Shown: piece after piece, positions 47,729-59,579 of the stretch
Position numbering within the stretch: position 1 is the first letter of the stretch
Layout of the letters: every line of letters starts with the position of its first letter
From: Acinetobacter amyesii
GTDB taxonomy: Bacteria > Pseudomonadota > Gammaproteobacteria > Pseudomonadales > Moraxellaceae
NCBI RefSeq assembly: GCF_002018365.1
Contig: NZ_MVKX01000002.1
Location: 186,001-250,000 of the forward strand
DNA: 64,000 nucleotides
Direction: 5' to 3'
Position numbers and translations under genes: made by a program
Notes under the pieces: model-generated
What the model was told of the DNA's origin: nothing
Seen by the model: only the letters and a program-made list of their open reading frames with translations
Database searches by the model: none

Positions 47729-47798
47729 CATCTAAAAACTTAAGCCCCTCTTATCTCTTGGTTTTACGCCTTTATTTTCAGGTGAACCCATCAGATAA

Positions 47799-49751
<1,953 letters not shown>

Positions 49752-49789
49752 AGCTTAAAAAAAATCTTTTGTATTCAACAAAATCTCGG

Positions 49790-49818
49790 TTAGGATGAAA
49801 TGGAAGATTTCATCCTAA
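49790..49818. repeat. 12-bp perfect inverted repeat between thiC and nudF
   Basis: TTAGGATGAAAT and ATTTCATCCTAA form a perfect 12-bp stem around GGAAG. It ends nine bases before the nudF ATG and lacks a T-run, so a standard intrinsic terminator is unlikely on the plus strand. Confidence 0.75.
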
Positions 49819-49827
49819 TTAGCGCTT

Positions 49828-50448
49828 ATGAATATTATTAAACAGGCCACATATAACAAAAAAGATTACAGCATTGAAGGGCGTGAACATCTTTATAAAG
49901 GCTTTATTCAAGTTGAAAAAGTTCTGCTTCGACACCGCTTATTCCATCAAGACAGCATGATTCCAACCATTCAGCGTGAATTGATTCATCGTCCTGAAGC
50001 AGCAGGTGTGCTGATCTATAGTCATCAACAACAAAAATTTGCCTTAATTGAACAATTCCGAATTGGGGCGATTGATGATGAAACTTCACCTTGGCAACTT
50101 GAGATCATTGCCGGCGTGCTCGATGGTGATGAATCCGCTGAAAGCTGTATCCGCCGGGAAAGTTTGGAAGAATCAGGCTGTGAATTAGATGCGCTACAGC
50201 ATTTATTTAGTTTTTATCCTTCTGCGGGTGCCTGTGCGGAATTATTCCACCTTTATAGTGCTGAAGCTGAACTGCCTGAACATGGTGGAGTCTTTGGCAT
50301 GCCTGATGAAGGAGAAAATATTCAATTGCATATCTTAGATTATGCTGATATTCCTGAATTATTAACCAATGGTCGGCTAAAAAACGCACCTGTCATTATG
50401 GCCTTGCAATGGTTACAACAACAAATACATACTACAAGGAATGTCTAA
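49828..50448 (+). CDS. nudF: ADP-ribose pyrophosphatase (Nudix hydrolase)
   Basis: A Nudix enzyme of 206 residues that splits ADP-ribose into AMP and ribose-5-phosphate. The Nudix box is complete, starting at GVLDGDE and running through RRESLEESGC. The extended N-terminal strand region and the AGACAELFHLY motif fit the ADP-ribose subfamily. There is no obvious ribosome-binding site in front of ATG at 49828. Its end overlaps the cpdA gene region, and cpdA follows in the usual nudF-cpdA order. Confidence 0.9.
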   Translation: MNIIKQATYNKKDYSIEGREHLYKGFIQVEKVLLRHRLFHQDSMIPTIQRELIHRPEAAGVLIYSHQQQKFALIEQFRIGAIDDETSPWQLEIIAGVLDGDESAESCIRRESLEESGCELDALQHLFSFYPSAGACAELFHLYSAEAELPEHGGVFGMPDEGENIQLHILDYADIPELLTNGRLKNAPVIMALQWLQQQIHTTRNV

Positions 50449-50458
50449 GGGGAAGGAC

Positions 50459-51262
50459 ATGACTTTAAGGGATACACCACAATACGACTGGACACTGATC
50501 CAGATCTCGGACACACATTTAATGGATCAGGAAGATCTTGAGTTTGTCCGCATGAATCCAGAGCAGAGTTTTCACGATGTGATTCAACAAATTCAGTTGA
50601 ACCATCATCACATCGATACGCTTGTCCATACTGGCGATCTTGCACAAGTGCCGGTAGAGCGCACCTATGCGCGTTATCGCGAATATATGCAACAGCAGCC
50701 GTTTCCGTTTTATCAGATTCCGGGGAACCATGACGAAGCGTCTTGCTTCCCTTTTCATCAACAAGAAGATCGTGCTCACTGCATCGCATTAGGTAATTGG
50801 TGTCTGATTTTACTGAACAGTGCGGTCAAGGGAAAAGTGGATGGTTGGGTATCACAACAGCAGTTGGAACAATTAGACCAGTTGCTCACAACACACCCAC
50901 AGCAACACATCATTGTGGCATGCCACCACCACCCTTTTGCCATGCAATCGCATTGGATTGATCAGCATAAACTAAAGAATGCTGAACATCTGATGGATGT
51001 GCTTTCGCGCCATGACAATGTCAAAATTGTACTGTGCGGACATGTACATCAGGACTCGTCTAATCAATGGCACAATATTCAGTTTTTATCGACACCTTCG
51101 ACCAGTGTTCAGTTCAAACCACATAGTGAAAATTTTGCCTTAGATGAAGCTTTACCAGGGTATCGTGCACTCTATCTGAATGATAATGGTGAATTTAAAA
51201 CGGAAGTTGTTCGAGTCAAATTGAAACAACCTCAAATTAATGTTGAAATTTCAGGTTATTAA
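50459..51262 (+). CDS. cpdA: 3',5'-cyclic-AMP phosphodiesterase CpdA-type metallophosphoesterase
   Basis: A calcineurin-like phosphoesterase of 267 residues. The metal ligands are visible in order: ISDTHL, HTGDLAQ, PGNHDE, ACHHHP and GHVHQD. The pairing with nudF matches the E. coli nudF-cpdA order, supporting the cAMP phosphodiesterase call. ATG at 50459 was chosen because AAGGGGAAGG lies directly upstream; an earlier ATG at 50441 overlaps nudF and has no such site. Confidence 0.88.
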   Translation: MTLRDTPQYDWTLIQISDTHLMDQEDLEFVRMNPEQSFHDVIQQIQLNHHHIDTLVHTGDLAQVPVERTYARYREYMQQQPFPFYQIPGNHDEASCFPFHQQEDRAHCIALGNWCLILLNSAVKGKVDGWVSQQQLEQLDQLLTTHPQQHIIVACHHHPFAMQSHWIDQHKLKNAEHLMDVLSRHDNVKIVLCGHVHQDSSNQWHNIQFLSTPSTSVQFKPHSENFALDEALPGYRALYLNDNGEFKTEVVRVKLKQPQINVEISGY

Positions 51263-51372
51263 CTTTTCAATTTGATTTTTTTGCTTTACTTTATGCCTTC
51301 TAAAGGAAAAGTGATAGTTAGAATCCAAACATCAAAGACTATCAATAAGCAGAAAAAGTCTATATGATGACG

Positions 51373-51402
51373 ACCCCCACAGAAGGAAACTCTGTGTTGG
51401 GT
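51373..51402 (+). promoter_or_regulatory. Structured hairpin in the dksA 5' leader
   Basis: CACAGA pairs with TCTGTG around AGGAAAC, extended below by ACCC with GGGT across a small internal loop. It ends 69 bases before the dksA start and has no T-run. Confidence 0.5.
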
Positions 51403-51471
51403 GGATAAAAAACTTGCATATCACCATATTTTTTGCGTATAGATATATGCATATGATGAGGAATGCCCTAT

Positions 51472-51999
51472 ATGGCGAATGACAACCAAAATCAAGTCTT
51501 AGACGAACAAACTGATGTAGTAGACGAAAAGTCTACCAAACGCGTGCGCAAATCAAAGCCAAAGGCGACTGAAGGTGGTTCTACTGCAAGCTTATTTGGT
51601 ATTGAACCTTATCAGCCTAAAAAGAATGAAGAATACATGTCTGAAGGGCAACTTGAGCATTTCCGCCACATCTTATTGGCGTGGAAAGCTGAGTTAATGT
51701 CAGAAGTAGACCGTACTTTGAATACCATGCAAGACGAAAATACTGCGCTTCCAGATGTGAACGACCGTGCAACGCAAGAAGAAGAATTTGCGATTGAACT
51801 TCGTACACGTGACCGTGAACGTAAACTGATCCGCAAAATTGAACAATCAATTGAAGCAATCAAAAATGATGACTACGGTTTCTGTGAAACGTGTGGTATC
51901 GAAATTGGTTTACGTCGCCTAGAAGCGCGTCCAACAGCGACTTTATGTATCGACTGCAAAACACTTGCAGAGATCAAAGAGAAGCAAAATAACGGTTAA
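51472..51999 (+). CDS. dksA: RNA polymerase-binding transcription factor DksA
   Basis: A ppGpp cofactor of 175 residues. An N-terminal low-complexity extension (about 1-45, Lys/Asp/Asn-rich) precedes the coiled-coil (about 60-130) with the tip Asp residues in LPDVNDRATQEEE, then the four-Cys zinc finger CETC to CIDC. E. coli DksA is 151 residues, so the extension is longer here. ATG at 51472 was chosen because GAGGA lies nine bases upstream; the ATG at 51463 abuts that site. gluQRS follows. Confidence 0.95.
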   Translation: MANDNQNQVLDEQTDVVDEKSTKRVRKSKPKATEGGSTASLFGIEPYQPKKNEEYMSEGQLEHFRHILLAWKAELMSEVDRTLNTMQDENTALPDVNDRATQEEEFAIELRTRDRERKLIRKIEQSIEAIKNDDYGFCETCGIEIGLRRLEARPTATLCIDCKTLAEIKEKQNNG

Positions 52000-52003
52000 T
52001 TCT

Positions 52004-52921
52004 GTGTTGAGTAATTCCTCTCTAGCCCTCCCTTTAGAAAAGGGAGGGAAAGCTGCAGAGCATTACGTGGGTCGGTTTGCGCCATCGCCAACCGGCCCTT
52101 TGCATTTTGGCTCTTTAATTACAGCAGTCGCAAGCTACTGCGATGCCCGTGCCCATCAGGGGCAATGGGTGGTTCGTATCGAAGATACCGACATTCCACG
52201 TATATTCCCCGGCAGCGAAGAACACATCTTACGTTGTATTGATGCTTTTCAATTCGAACCAGATACCGAGATCATTTTCCAAAAAGACCGCCTCGAAATT
52301 TATGAGCAAGTCATTGCACATTTGCATGCCCAAGGCTTGGTCTATGCCTGTCAATGCACCCGAAAAATGCTCGGTTCGAATCATATCTATCAAGGTACAT
52401 GTCGTAATCTGGGCCTTCCCCTTCAGGATCAAGCCATTCGAATCAAAGTCGATGCACAGAACATTTGTTTTACCGACCGCTTACAAGGGACGCATTACTC
52501 CAATCTGCAGCAAGATTTAGGTGACTTTGTCTTAAAACGCCGTGACGGCATTATCAATTATCAACTTGCTGTCGTGGTGGATGACTACCTACAAGGGATG
52601 ACCCATGTCGTACGTGGGGCTGATCTTTTGGACAATACCGAACGTCAAATTTGGCTCGGACAGGTTTTGGGTTATCCGCGCCTTGAATACATGCACTTGC
52701 CATTAGCAATGAATGATCAGGGACAAAAGCTGTCAAAACAGAATATGGCTCAAGCTCTTGATTTAAGCCAAGCGGCACCTTTATTACAACAAGCATTGCA
52801 AGCCCTACACCAACCGGCAGTCGACTTAGATACGCCACGTATTATGCTACAACAGGCAATTGCGCAGTGGGATATTCAACATATTCCCCATGGCACAGCA
52901 TTGCCTCAAATCTATCAATAA
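52004..52921 (+). CDS. gluQ: Glutamyl-Q tRNA(Asp) synthetase
   Basis: A truncated GluRS paralogue of about 305 residues that glutamylates queuosine in tRNA-Asp. The active site shows GRFAPSPTGPLHFGSL (HIGH-like), zinc ligands in ACQCTRK with a later TYR/Cys, and a KLSKQN motif in place of KMSKS. The start is uncertain: GTG at 52004 or TTG at 52007 would translate a 10-bp palindrome (residues ALPLEKGGKA), while GTG near 52070 sits right before GRFAP. The dksA-gluQ order is conserved in gammaproteobacteria. Confidence 0.88.
   Translation: MLSNSSLALPLEKGGKAAEHYVGRFAPSPTGPLHFGSLITAVASYCDARAHQGQWVVRIEDTDIPRIFPGSEEHILRCIDAFQFEPDTEIIFQKDRLEIYEQVIAHLHAQGLVYACQCTRKMLGSNHIYQGTCRNLGLPLQDQAIRIKVDAQNICFTDRLQGTHYSNLQQDLGDFVLKRRDGIINYQLAVVVDDYLQGMTHVVRGADLLDNTERQIWLGQVLGYPRLEYMHLPLAMNDQGQKLSKQNMAQALDLSQAAPLLQQALQALHQPAVDLDTPRIMLQQAIAQWDIQHIPHGTALPQIYQ
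52026..52048. repeat. Perfect palindrome at the 5' end of gluQ
   Basis: CCCTCCCTTT and AAAGGGAGGG form a 10-bp perfect inverted repeat around AGA, GC-rich against its surroundings. It resembles dispersed short palindromes seen in Moraxellaceae genomes (recollection, not checked). Confidence 0.7.
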
Positions 52922-53006
52922 ACCCACACGTTGACCAAAGCCAATCACTCGATATTCAATTGAATTATGCTTTAATAAAGTGATCAATCGACCGCTGGAG
53001 AGCCTA

Positions 53007-53267
53007 ATGTTTTTTATTTTTGGAGTTGGTCCGAAAACCAAAGTCATTGAAAAGAGCCAATTTACTTGCCCTGTCTGCCGCAGCAGAACTCAGTATGAGT
53101 TAAAACAGCAACGTAATTATTTTTCTTTATTTTTTATTCCATTGATTCCACTGTCTAAAGCCAAGGCGAGCTTGGTCAAATGTCTCCATTGTGGAACGGA
53201 GATGCCGGCCAGTGTACTCCACCATGCATCTCCCGATCCGCAACGAGATACGAATTTAGAAGCTTGA
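53007..53267 (+). CDS. Zinc-ribbon protein of unknown function
   Basis: A small protein of 86 residues with two CxxC pairs (CPVC near residue 24 and CLHC near 61) that should hold one zinc, separated by a hydrophobic stretch (FSLFFIPLIPLS). ATG at 53007 is supported by GGAGAG eight bases upstream; the GTG at 52980 would add nine residues. Its 3' end overlaps the convergent ftsW stop by 12 bases. Family resemblance is to zinc-ribbon domain proteins of unknown role. Confidence 0.7.
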   Translation: MFFIFGVGPKTKVIEKSQFTCPVCRSRTQYELKQQRNYFSLFFIPLIPLSKAKASLVKCLHCGTEMPASVLHHASPDPQRDTNLEA

Positions 53268-54452
53268 TTCTTCTTTACTTGGGTTTACTTCTTTGGTCGT
53301 CGCATCGATCTTTAAGATCAGACTCACCATAACCGCACAGATAATCAAAGAAGACCCCCCATAACTAATAAACGGTAAGGTCAAACCCTTGGTTGGAAGC
53401 ATGCCCATGTTCATGCCTGCATTCACCAAAATTTGCAGCAAGAAGATAATACTGATGCCATAAGCCAAGTAGCCTGCACGTAAGTATTGATGACGTAAAG
53501 CACGATGACCAATGCGAATACAGCAGACCAACATCACAAATGACAGTGTCAATACCGTCAAAATCCCAAAGAAGCCAAACTCTTCACCCAATACCGCCAA
53601 CATGAAGTCGGTATGTGCCTCAGGTAGATAAGACATTTTTTGAATACTATGACCTAAGCCGACACCAAACCATTCACCGCGACCAAAAGCCATTAATGCA
53701 TTCGACAATTGGTAGCCTGCACCTAATGGATCATTCCACGGATTTGAGAACGACATCAAACGTTCTAAACGGTAGGGTTCAAATAAAATCAAGAACACAA
53801 AAGCCATAATGATCGCACCAAAGGCAATTGCGAACTGAATCAACGGTGCTCCTGCGAGGAAGAATACTCCTAGCATGGTTAAGGCAATCACCACCGTCGC
53901 CCCTAAATCGGGCTCTGCCATGACCAAACCAACGGTTGCAGCCATAATCACTGCCAAACGCACCAAGCCCTTAATGTTATTACGGACTTCTTCAGCACGT
54001 CGTACCACATAGTCTGCGGTAAATATCGCCATCATGACTTTGGCGACTTCCGAAGCCTGTAAGGTGAAACCAGCAATCCGAATCCAACGCTTAGAACCAT
54101 TAACTTCAGTACCCACCGCCAATACGGCAGCTAACAGGACAATGGTCACAATCCATAAAAAGAAGGTGTTGTTAAACCAGACATTTAACGGCACTTTATA
54201 GGCGATATACGCAGCCATGGCGGCAGCGGCAATCGAAATCCCGTGTCGTGAAATGTAATGGAAGGCATTTTCATGCATGCGCTCTGCATAAGGCATCGAA
54301 GCAGATGCCACCATGATCGACCCAATACACAACAATGCCAAAACACAGAACATTAAAACATTGCGCACGTTGACCTCGGCAGGTAACCGAGGAATCCAAC
54401 GCTCTACAACTTCATTTATTCTATTTATGGTCGTCTGAGCTAACCCAGCCAT
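53256..54452 (-). CDS. ftsW: Peptidoglycan glycosyltransferase FtsW (SEDS family)
   Basis: A septal cell-wall polymerase of 398 residues, integral to the inner membrane with about ten helices. Conserved features are the GSKRWIRI motif after helix 4, the catalytic-region MAEPDLGATVV, and the late GMNMGMLPTKGLTLPFISYGGSS block. It follows murD by 21 bases on the same strand, forming a division-wall pair. RodA is the alternative paralogue; the murD neighbour favours FtsW. Confidence 0.93.
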   Translation of the reverse strand: MAGLAQTTINRINEVVERWIPRLPAEVNVRNVLMFCVLALLCIGSIMVASASMPYAERMHENAFHYISRHGISIAAAAMAAYIAYKVPLNVWFNNTFFLWIVTIVLLAAVLAVGTEVNGSKRWIRIAGFTLQASEVAKVMMAIFTADYVVRRAEEVRNNIKGLVRLAVIMAATVGLVMAEPDLGATVVIALTMLGVFFLAGAPLIQFAIAFGAIIMAFVFLILFEPYRLERLMSFSNPWNDPLGAGYQLSNALMAFGRGEWFGVGLGHSIQKMSYLPEAHTDFMLAVLGEEFGFFGILTVLTLSFVMLVCCIRIGHRALRHQYLRAGYLAYGISIIFLLQILVNAGMNMGMLPTKGLTLPFISYGGSSLIICAVMVSLILKIDATTKEVNPSKEESSF

Positions 54453-54473
54453 ACAACTTTCCTTATCGTTCTT

Positions 54474-55862
<1,389 letters not shown>

Positions 55863-55930
55863 TTAGCACTTTGCTGTTTTGAATGCTTTTTATGTTTTCA
55901 CTTTCTCGCAGTTTTTTTGTGTCCGCTCGT

Positions 55931-55960
55931 AAAAAAACCGCCCATCTTGGGCGGTTTCTT
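55931..55960 (-). terminator. Terminator downstream of the feo genes
   Basis: AAACCGCCC pairs with GGGCGGTTT around a five-base loop; on the minus strand it is followed by seven T's, 20 bases past the small feo-linked gene. Confidence 0.88.
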
Positions 55961-55979
55961 CAAGCAACTGACGGTGAGC

Positions 55980-56231
55980 TTATTTCCACTTCACCGCTTG
56001 TACTTCAGCTTTTTTTGCAGATGGATTATCCGAAGCTGAACATCCACAACCGCCTGCACAACCTGCGGCCATTTTGGGCTTTAACCATTTGGCAAGACTA
56101 TTCCAACCACGGTTTTCACAATGCTCAGATAAAGTTGTGAAGACTGAGTTCGATGTTTTTGGAAATACCTTCTTAAACACCACGACAGCACTCCAAATCA
56201 CCAATACCGCAATAATTATTGATTCAAGCAT
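55980..56231 (-). CDS. FeoB-associated Cys-rich small membrane protein
   Basis: A protein of 83 residues with one N-terminal membrane helix (about 3-22) and a Cys-rich cluster AGCAGGCGCSAS near the C-terminus. It follows feoB by 36 bases and precedes the operon terminator. A short Cys-containing protein in this place is typical of feo operons that lack a FeoC wing-helix protein; it may act in handling Fe(II) or as a redox sensor (inference). Confidence 0.75.
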   Translation of the reverse strand: MLESIIIAVLVIWSAVVVFKKVFPKTSNSVFTTLSEHCENRGWNSLAKWLKPKMAAGCAGGCGCSASDNPSAKKAEVQAVKWK

Positions 56232-56267
56232 GTCTCTCTCCTTTGTTCAGCTTTTGCCATTCAAAAT

Positions 56268-58133
56268 TCACGATCCCAAATAGCGTGTTGCAATTTGATA
56301 CGTGATGAATGCCATTAAATAAGCCAAACCAAATAAATAGATGGTCATGAAACTCACCGTTTTCAAGGAACCAGTTTCACGTTTAACAGTTGCCAGTGTC
56401 GCCAAGCAATGTGGCGCATAAATAAACCACACCAATAATGATAAACCGGTTGCCAATGACCAACCCAATGACCCATCACTACTAATTAAATTTGCCAGAC
56501 CTTGAGACATGGCATCGTCATCAGTTGCAGACAAGGCATACACCGTACCCAATGCCGCCACAACGACTTCACGTGCCGCCATCGCTGGAATTAAGGCAAT
56601 ACAGATCTGCCAGTTAAAACCTAATGGTGCAAAAATCGGTTGTAATACATGCCCAAGCATACCTGCCAATGAATAATCAATATCCGGCAAAGTTGCGCCT
56701 TCTGGCGGTTGCGGGAAAGTACACAAGAACCATAACAAAATCGATAAAGCGAAGATGATGCCACCGACACGTTTCAAGAAGATCTTGGCACGGTCCAGTA
56801 AACCAATCCAAACACTCTTAATATCTGGGAAACGGTAGCTTGGAAGTTCCATCAATAAGGCATGCTGTGATTTATCTTTTTGGAAGAATTTCAGCACTGT
56901 TGCCACAATTAAGGCACTCACAATCCCGGCTGCATATAATGCAAATAGCACCAAGCCTTGTAAGTTAAAGACGCCCCAGACCATTTGCTCTGGAATAAAT
57001 GCCGAGATCAACAAAGCATAAACCGGTAAACGTGCCGAACACGTCATCAACGGCGCAACTAAAATCGTTACCAGACGATCTCGAGGGTCTTGAATACTCC
57101 GGGTTGCCATGATGCCCGGTACAGCACAGGCAAAGCTCGATAGCAGAGGAATAAACGCACGTCCACTCAGTCCGGCTTTAAACATCAGCTTATCTAGCAA
57201 GAATGCTGCACGTGGTAAATAACCTGATTCTTCTAAAACCAAAATAAAGAAGAATAAAATTAAAATCTGCGGCAAGAACACTACTACACCGCCTGCACCC
57301 GCAATGATCCCATCTACCACCAAGCTGTTCAGTAGTGGATGTGAAATGTGTTCACCGACCAATTCACCGAACCAACCGAAGAAGGTTTCAATACCATCCA
57401 TAAACGGCGCAGCCCATGCAAACACCGCTTGGAAGATAATAAACATCATCACCGCTAAGGTAATTAAACCAAAGACTGGATGTAGAAAAATTTTATCAAG
57501 GAAGTCTGAGCGTTTATCTTCATGATCAACAAACACCACCACGTCTTTTAAAATTTGTTCAATTTTTTCGTGGTTAGTCCCAGAAAGATTGGTATCACTT
57601 AATGACGCATCAGGTTTTCTGAAACCTTCAGCATCTAACGCGCCCATTAAGTTTTCAATACCCGCATTACGTACAGCAACGGTTTCTACGACAGGCACAC
57701 CCAAACGCTGAGACAGCTTTTGGGTATTGATTTGCATGCCACGACGGCGTGCTTCATCCATCATGTTGAGGACAAGTAAAATTGGACGACCCAAATCGAT
57801 CATTTCCATGACCAAACCGAGGTGCAATTTTAAGTTTGTCGCATCAACTACACATAAAAAGACGTCTTGATGGCCTTCTTCTGCAATTTTACCTTGCACG
57901 ACATCACGCGTAATGGCTTCATCAGGACTCGTCGCTTCTAAGCTATACGTCCCCGGCAAATCCAAAACTCGAACAGATTTACCCGATGGCAAAGTAAATT
58001 GACCAACTTTACGCTCAACCGTTACCCCAGCATAGTTCGCAACTTTCTGACGTGTACCAGTTAAATGATTGAATAATGAGGTTTTACCACAGTTTGGATT
58101 ACCAACGAGGGCAATACGTAACGCATCACTCAT
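56268..58133 (-). CDS. feoB: Ferrous iron transporter FeoB
   Basis: An Fe(II) importer of 621 residues. An N-terminal GTPase domain shows G1 GNPNCGKTS, G3 DLPGTYSLEATSPDE and G4 LNMMDEA, followed by the GDI helical part and the membrane core (about 250-610). Two Gate motifs are visible, including LSSFACAVPGIMATR. The length is short beside E. coli FeoB (773), partly from a compact soluble region. It overlaps feoA by four bases, so translation is coupled. Confidence 0.94.
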   Translation of the reverse strand: MSDALRIALVGNPNCGKTSLFNHLTGTRQKVANYAGVTVERKVGQFTLPSGKSVRVLDLPGTYSLEATSPDEAITRDVVQGKIAEEGHQDVFLCVVDATNLKLHLGLVMEMIDLGRPILLVLNMMDEARRRGMQINTQKLSQRLGVPVVETVAVRNAGIENLMGALDAEGFRKPDASLSDTNLSGTNHEKIEQILKDVVVFVDHEDKRSDFLDKIFLHPVFGLITLAVMMFIIFQAVFAWAAPFMDGIETFFGWFGELVGEHISHPLLNSLVVDGIIAGAGGVVVFLPQILILFFFILVLEESGYLPRAAFLLDKLMFKAGLSGRAFIPLLSSFACAVPGIMATRSIQDPRDRLVTILVAPLMTCSARLPVYALLISAFIPEQMVWGVFNLQGLVLFALYAAGIVSALIVATVLKFFQKDKSQHALLMELPSYRFPDIKSVWIGLLDRAKIFLKRVGGIIFALSILLWFLCTFPQPPEGATLPDIDYSLAGMLGHVLQPIFAPLGFNWQICIALIPAMAAREVVVAALGTVYALSATDDDAMSQGLANLISSDGSLGWSLATGLSLLVWFIYAPHCLATLATVKRETGSLKTVSFMTIYLFGLAYLMAFITYQIATRYLGS

Positions 58134-58393
58134 GCTGATGCCCCTTCCATTGCTATTTCCACTTTTTCAGCTTCTACTTTTCGCAGTGCGAAACGAGTAA
58201 ACCCAACTTGAATTAAAATCGGGTCACCACCAAAAATACCTTTGGTAATCACCTGTACTTTTGTTCCAGGAACAAAACCCAAAGTCTCTAAACGGCTAGC
58301 GACTAAATCAGCCGGAGCATTGTTGCCATTCTGGTTACGATGTACCTTATGAATGACTGCGCTTTGTTTCACTTTCAAATCAGATAATCGCAC
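58130..58393 (-). CDS. feoA: Ferrous iron transport protein FeoA
   Basis: An SH3-like cytosolic protein of 87 residues that aids FeoB. The family core is visible as ASRLETLGFVPGTKVQVI, then GDPILIQVGFTRFALRK. First gene of the feo operon; its ATG lies about 30 bases from a strong promoter overlapped by a Fur-like site. Confidence 0.92.
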   Translation of the reverse strand: MRLSDLKVKQSAVIHKVHRNQNGNNAPADLVASRLETLGFVPGTKVQVITKGIFGGDPILIQVGFTRFALRKVEAEKVEIAMEGASA

Positions 58394-58419
58394 GCAACTA
58401 ACCCTAAAAAATTTTGAAC

Positions 58420-58449
58420 ATTATACAAACAAATGAGAATAATTAACAA
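58420..58449 (-). promoter_or_regulatory. Sigma70 promoter of the feo operon
   Basis: On the minus strand TTGTTA (-35, 58444-58449), an 18-base spacer and a perfect TATAAT (-10, 58420-58425) lie 30-60 bases before feoA. Confidence 0.75.
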
Positions 58450-58475
58450 ATCGGATTCGATTTCAATTCTCATTT
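58429..58475. promoter_or_regulatory. Fur-box-like inverted repeat over the feo promoter
   Basis: AAATGAGAAT at 58431-58440 and ATTCTCATTT at 58466-58475 are exact inverted 10-mers. The left one, read as ATGAGAATAATTA, matches 11 of 13 bases of the Fur core ATGATAATCATTA and lies between -35 and -10, so iron-loaded Fur should repress feo. Confidence 0.7.
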
Positions 58476-58565
58476 AGCAATCTAACATCGACACGACTAT
58501 TTTTTTAAATTACATTGCATTAAACCATTGTGATTTCTTGGTTTAATTTCAAAAATGAGCGGCAC

Positions 58566-59483
58566 ATGTTAAATAAAAAACCACGAATCCCGACCCCAGT
58601 CCAAATTCCAGAAACACTCAGTTTTTTACACGGATATCGTGATGATTTAATTGCTCAAACCGTCAGCCCACACACTCGCAATGCATATTTATCTGATTTA
58701 ATTCAATGCAGTGAGTGTCATACGCATGTCATGACAGATTGGAGCAGTGACGACATTTCAGATGTCTTGCTCAGCCTGACGAAACAAGGAAAAAGCCCTC
58801 GCTCGATCGCCCGCTCACTTTCTGCACTGCGTTCATTTTTCAAGTTCTTACGCGAACAAAAAATACGCAGCGACAATCCTGTTGCAATCCACAAAACACC
58901 CAAATTGGGTCGTGCCCTGCCAAAGGACTTATCCGAAGCAGATGTCGAAGCCCTGATTAATGCCCCAGACCTCAGCACCGCTTTGGGTCTACGTGATCGT
59001 GCCATGCTCGAAGTGTTGTATGCCTGTGGTTTACGGGTCTCTGAGTTATTAAATTTAAGATTAGAACTGATCAATCTGAAACAAGGCTATTTACGGATTA
59101 CTGGTAAAGGCAATAAAGAACGCTTAGTTCCTTTAGGTCAAATGGCGGTGGAATGGATCGAGAAATATTTAGCTGAAGCACGCCCCATCTTATACAAAAG
59201 CGCAACCGATGCTTTATTTCTCACTCAACTCGGTGGAATGATGAGTCGCCAAAACTTTTGGTACGCGATTAAACGCTATGCGCTCATTGCAGGTATTCAG
59301 GCCGAATTATCACCACATACCTTGCGTCATGCCTTTGCCACGCATTTGCTCAACCACGGTGCCGACTTACGTGTCGTGCAGATGCTGCTCGGCCACAGTG
59401 ACTTGTCTACCACGCAAATTTATACCCATGTCGCGCAAGTTCGTATGCAAAAATTACATGCAGACTATCATCCGAGAGCTTAA
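58566..59483 (+). CDS. xerD: Site-specific tyrosine recombinase XerD
   Basis: A dimer-resolving recombinase of 305 residues acting with XerC at dif. The core-binding SAM-like domain covers about 15-105; the catalytic domain has Arg in GLRVSEL, Lys in GKGNKERLVPLG, HxxR in HTLRHAF, His in LLGHSDLSTT and the nucleophile Tyr in QIYTHVA. LPKDLSEA, LNHGADLRVVQMLLGH and the ending HPRA match XerD rather than XerC, as does the xerD-dsbC-hom-thrC order. ATG at 58566 was chosen over GTG at 58530. Confidence 0.92.
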   Translation: MLNKKPRIPTPVQIPETLSFLHGYRDDLIAQTVSPHTRNAYLSDLIQCSECHTHVMTDWSSDDISDVLLSLTKQGKSPRSIARSLSALRSFFKFLREQKIRSDNPVAIHKTPKLGRALPKDLSEADVEALINAPDLSTALGLRDRAMLEVLYACGLRVSELLNLRLELINLKQGYLRITGKGNKERLVPLGQMAVEWIEKYLAEARPILYKSATDALFLTQLGGMMSRQNFWYAIKRYALIAGIQAELSPHTLRHAFATHLLNHGADLRVVQMLLGHSDLSTTQIYTHVAQVRMQKLHADYHPRA

Positions 59484-59579
59484 CGGCAGGAAATATCAGA
59501 CCAAGAAGTTCTATCGTGGCCGATATTTTTTGCTATGCTTACTCACCTGTTTGATAAAGCTAAAAGAAAAGGGTTGTTT

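Noticed and set aside
58566..59483. XerC as the identity of the recombinase
   Set aside because: The motifs LPKDLSEA and LNHGADLRVVQMLLGH, the HPRA ending and the xerD-dsbC-hom-thrC order fit XerD; XerC has a different late region.
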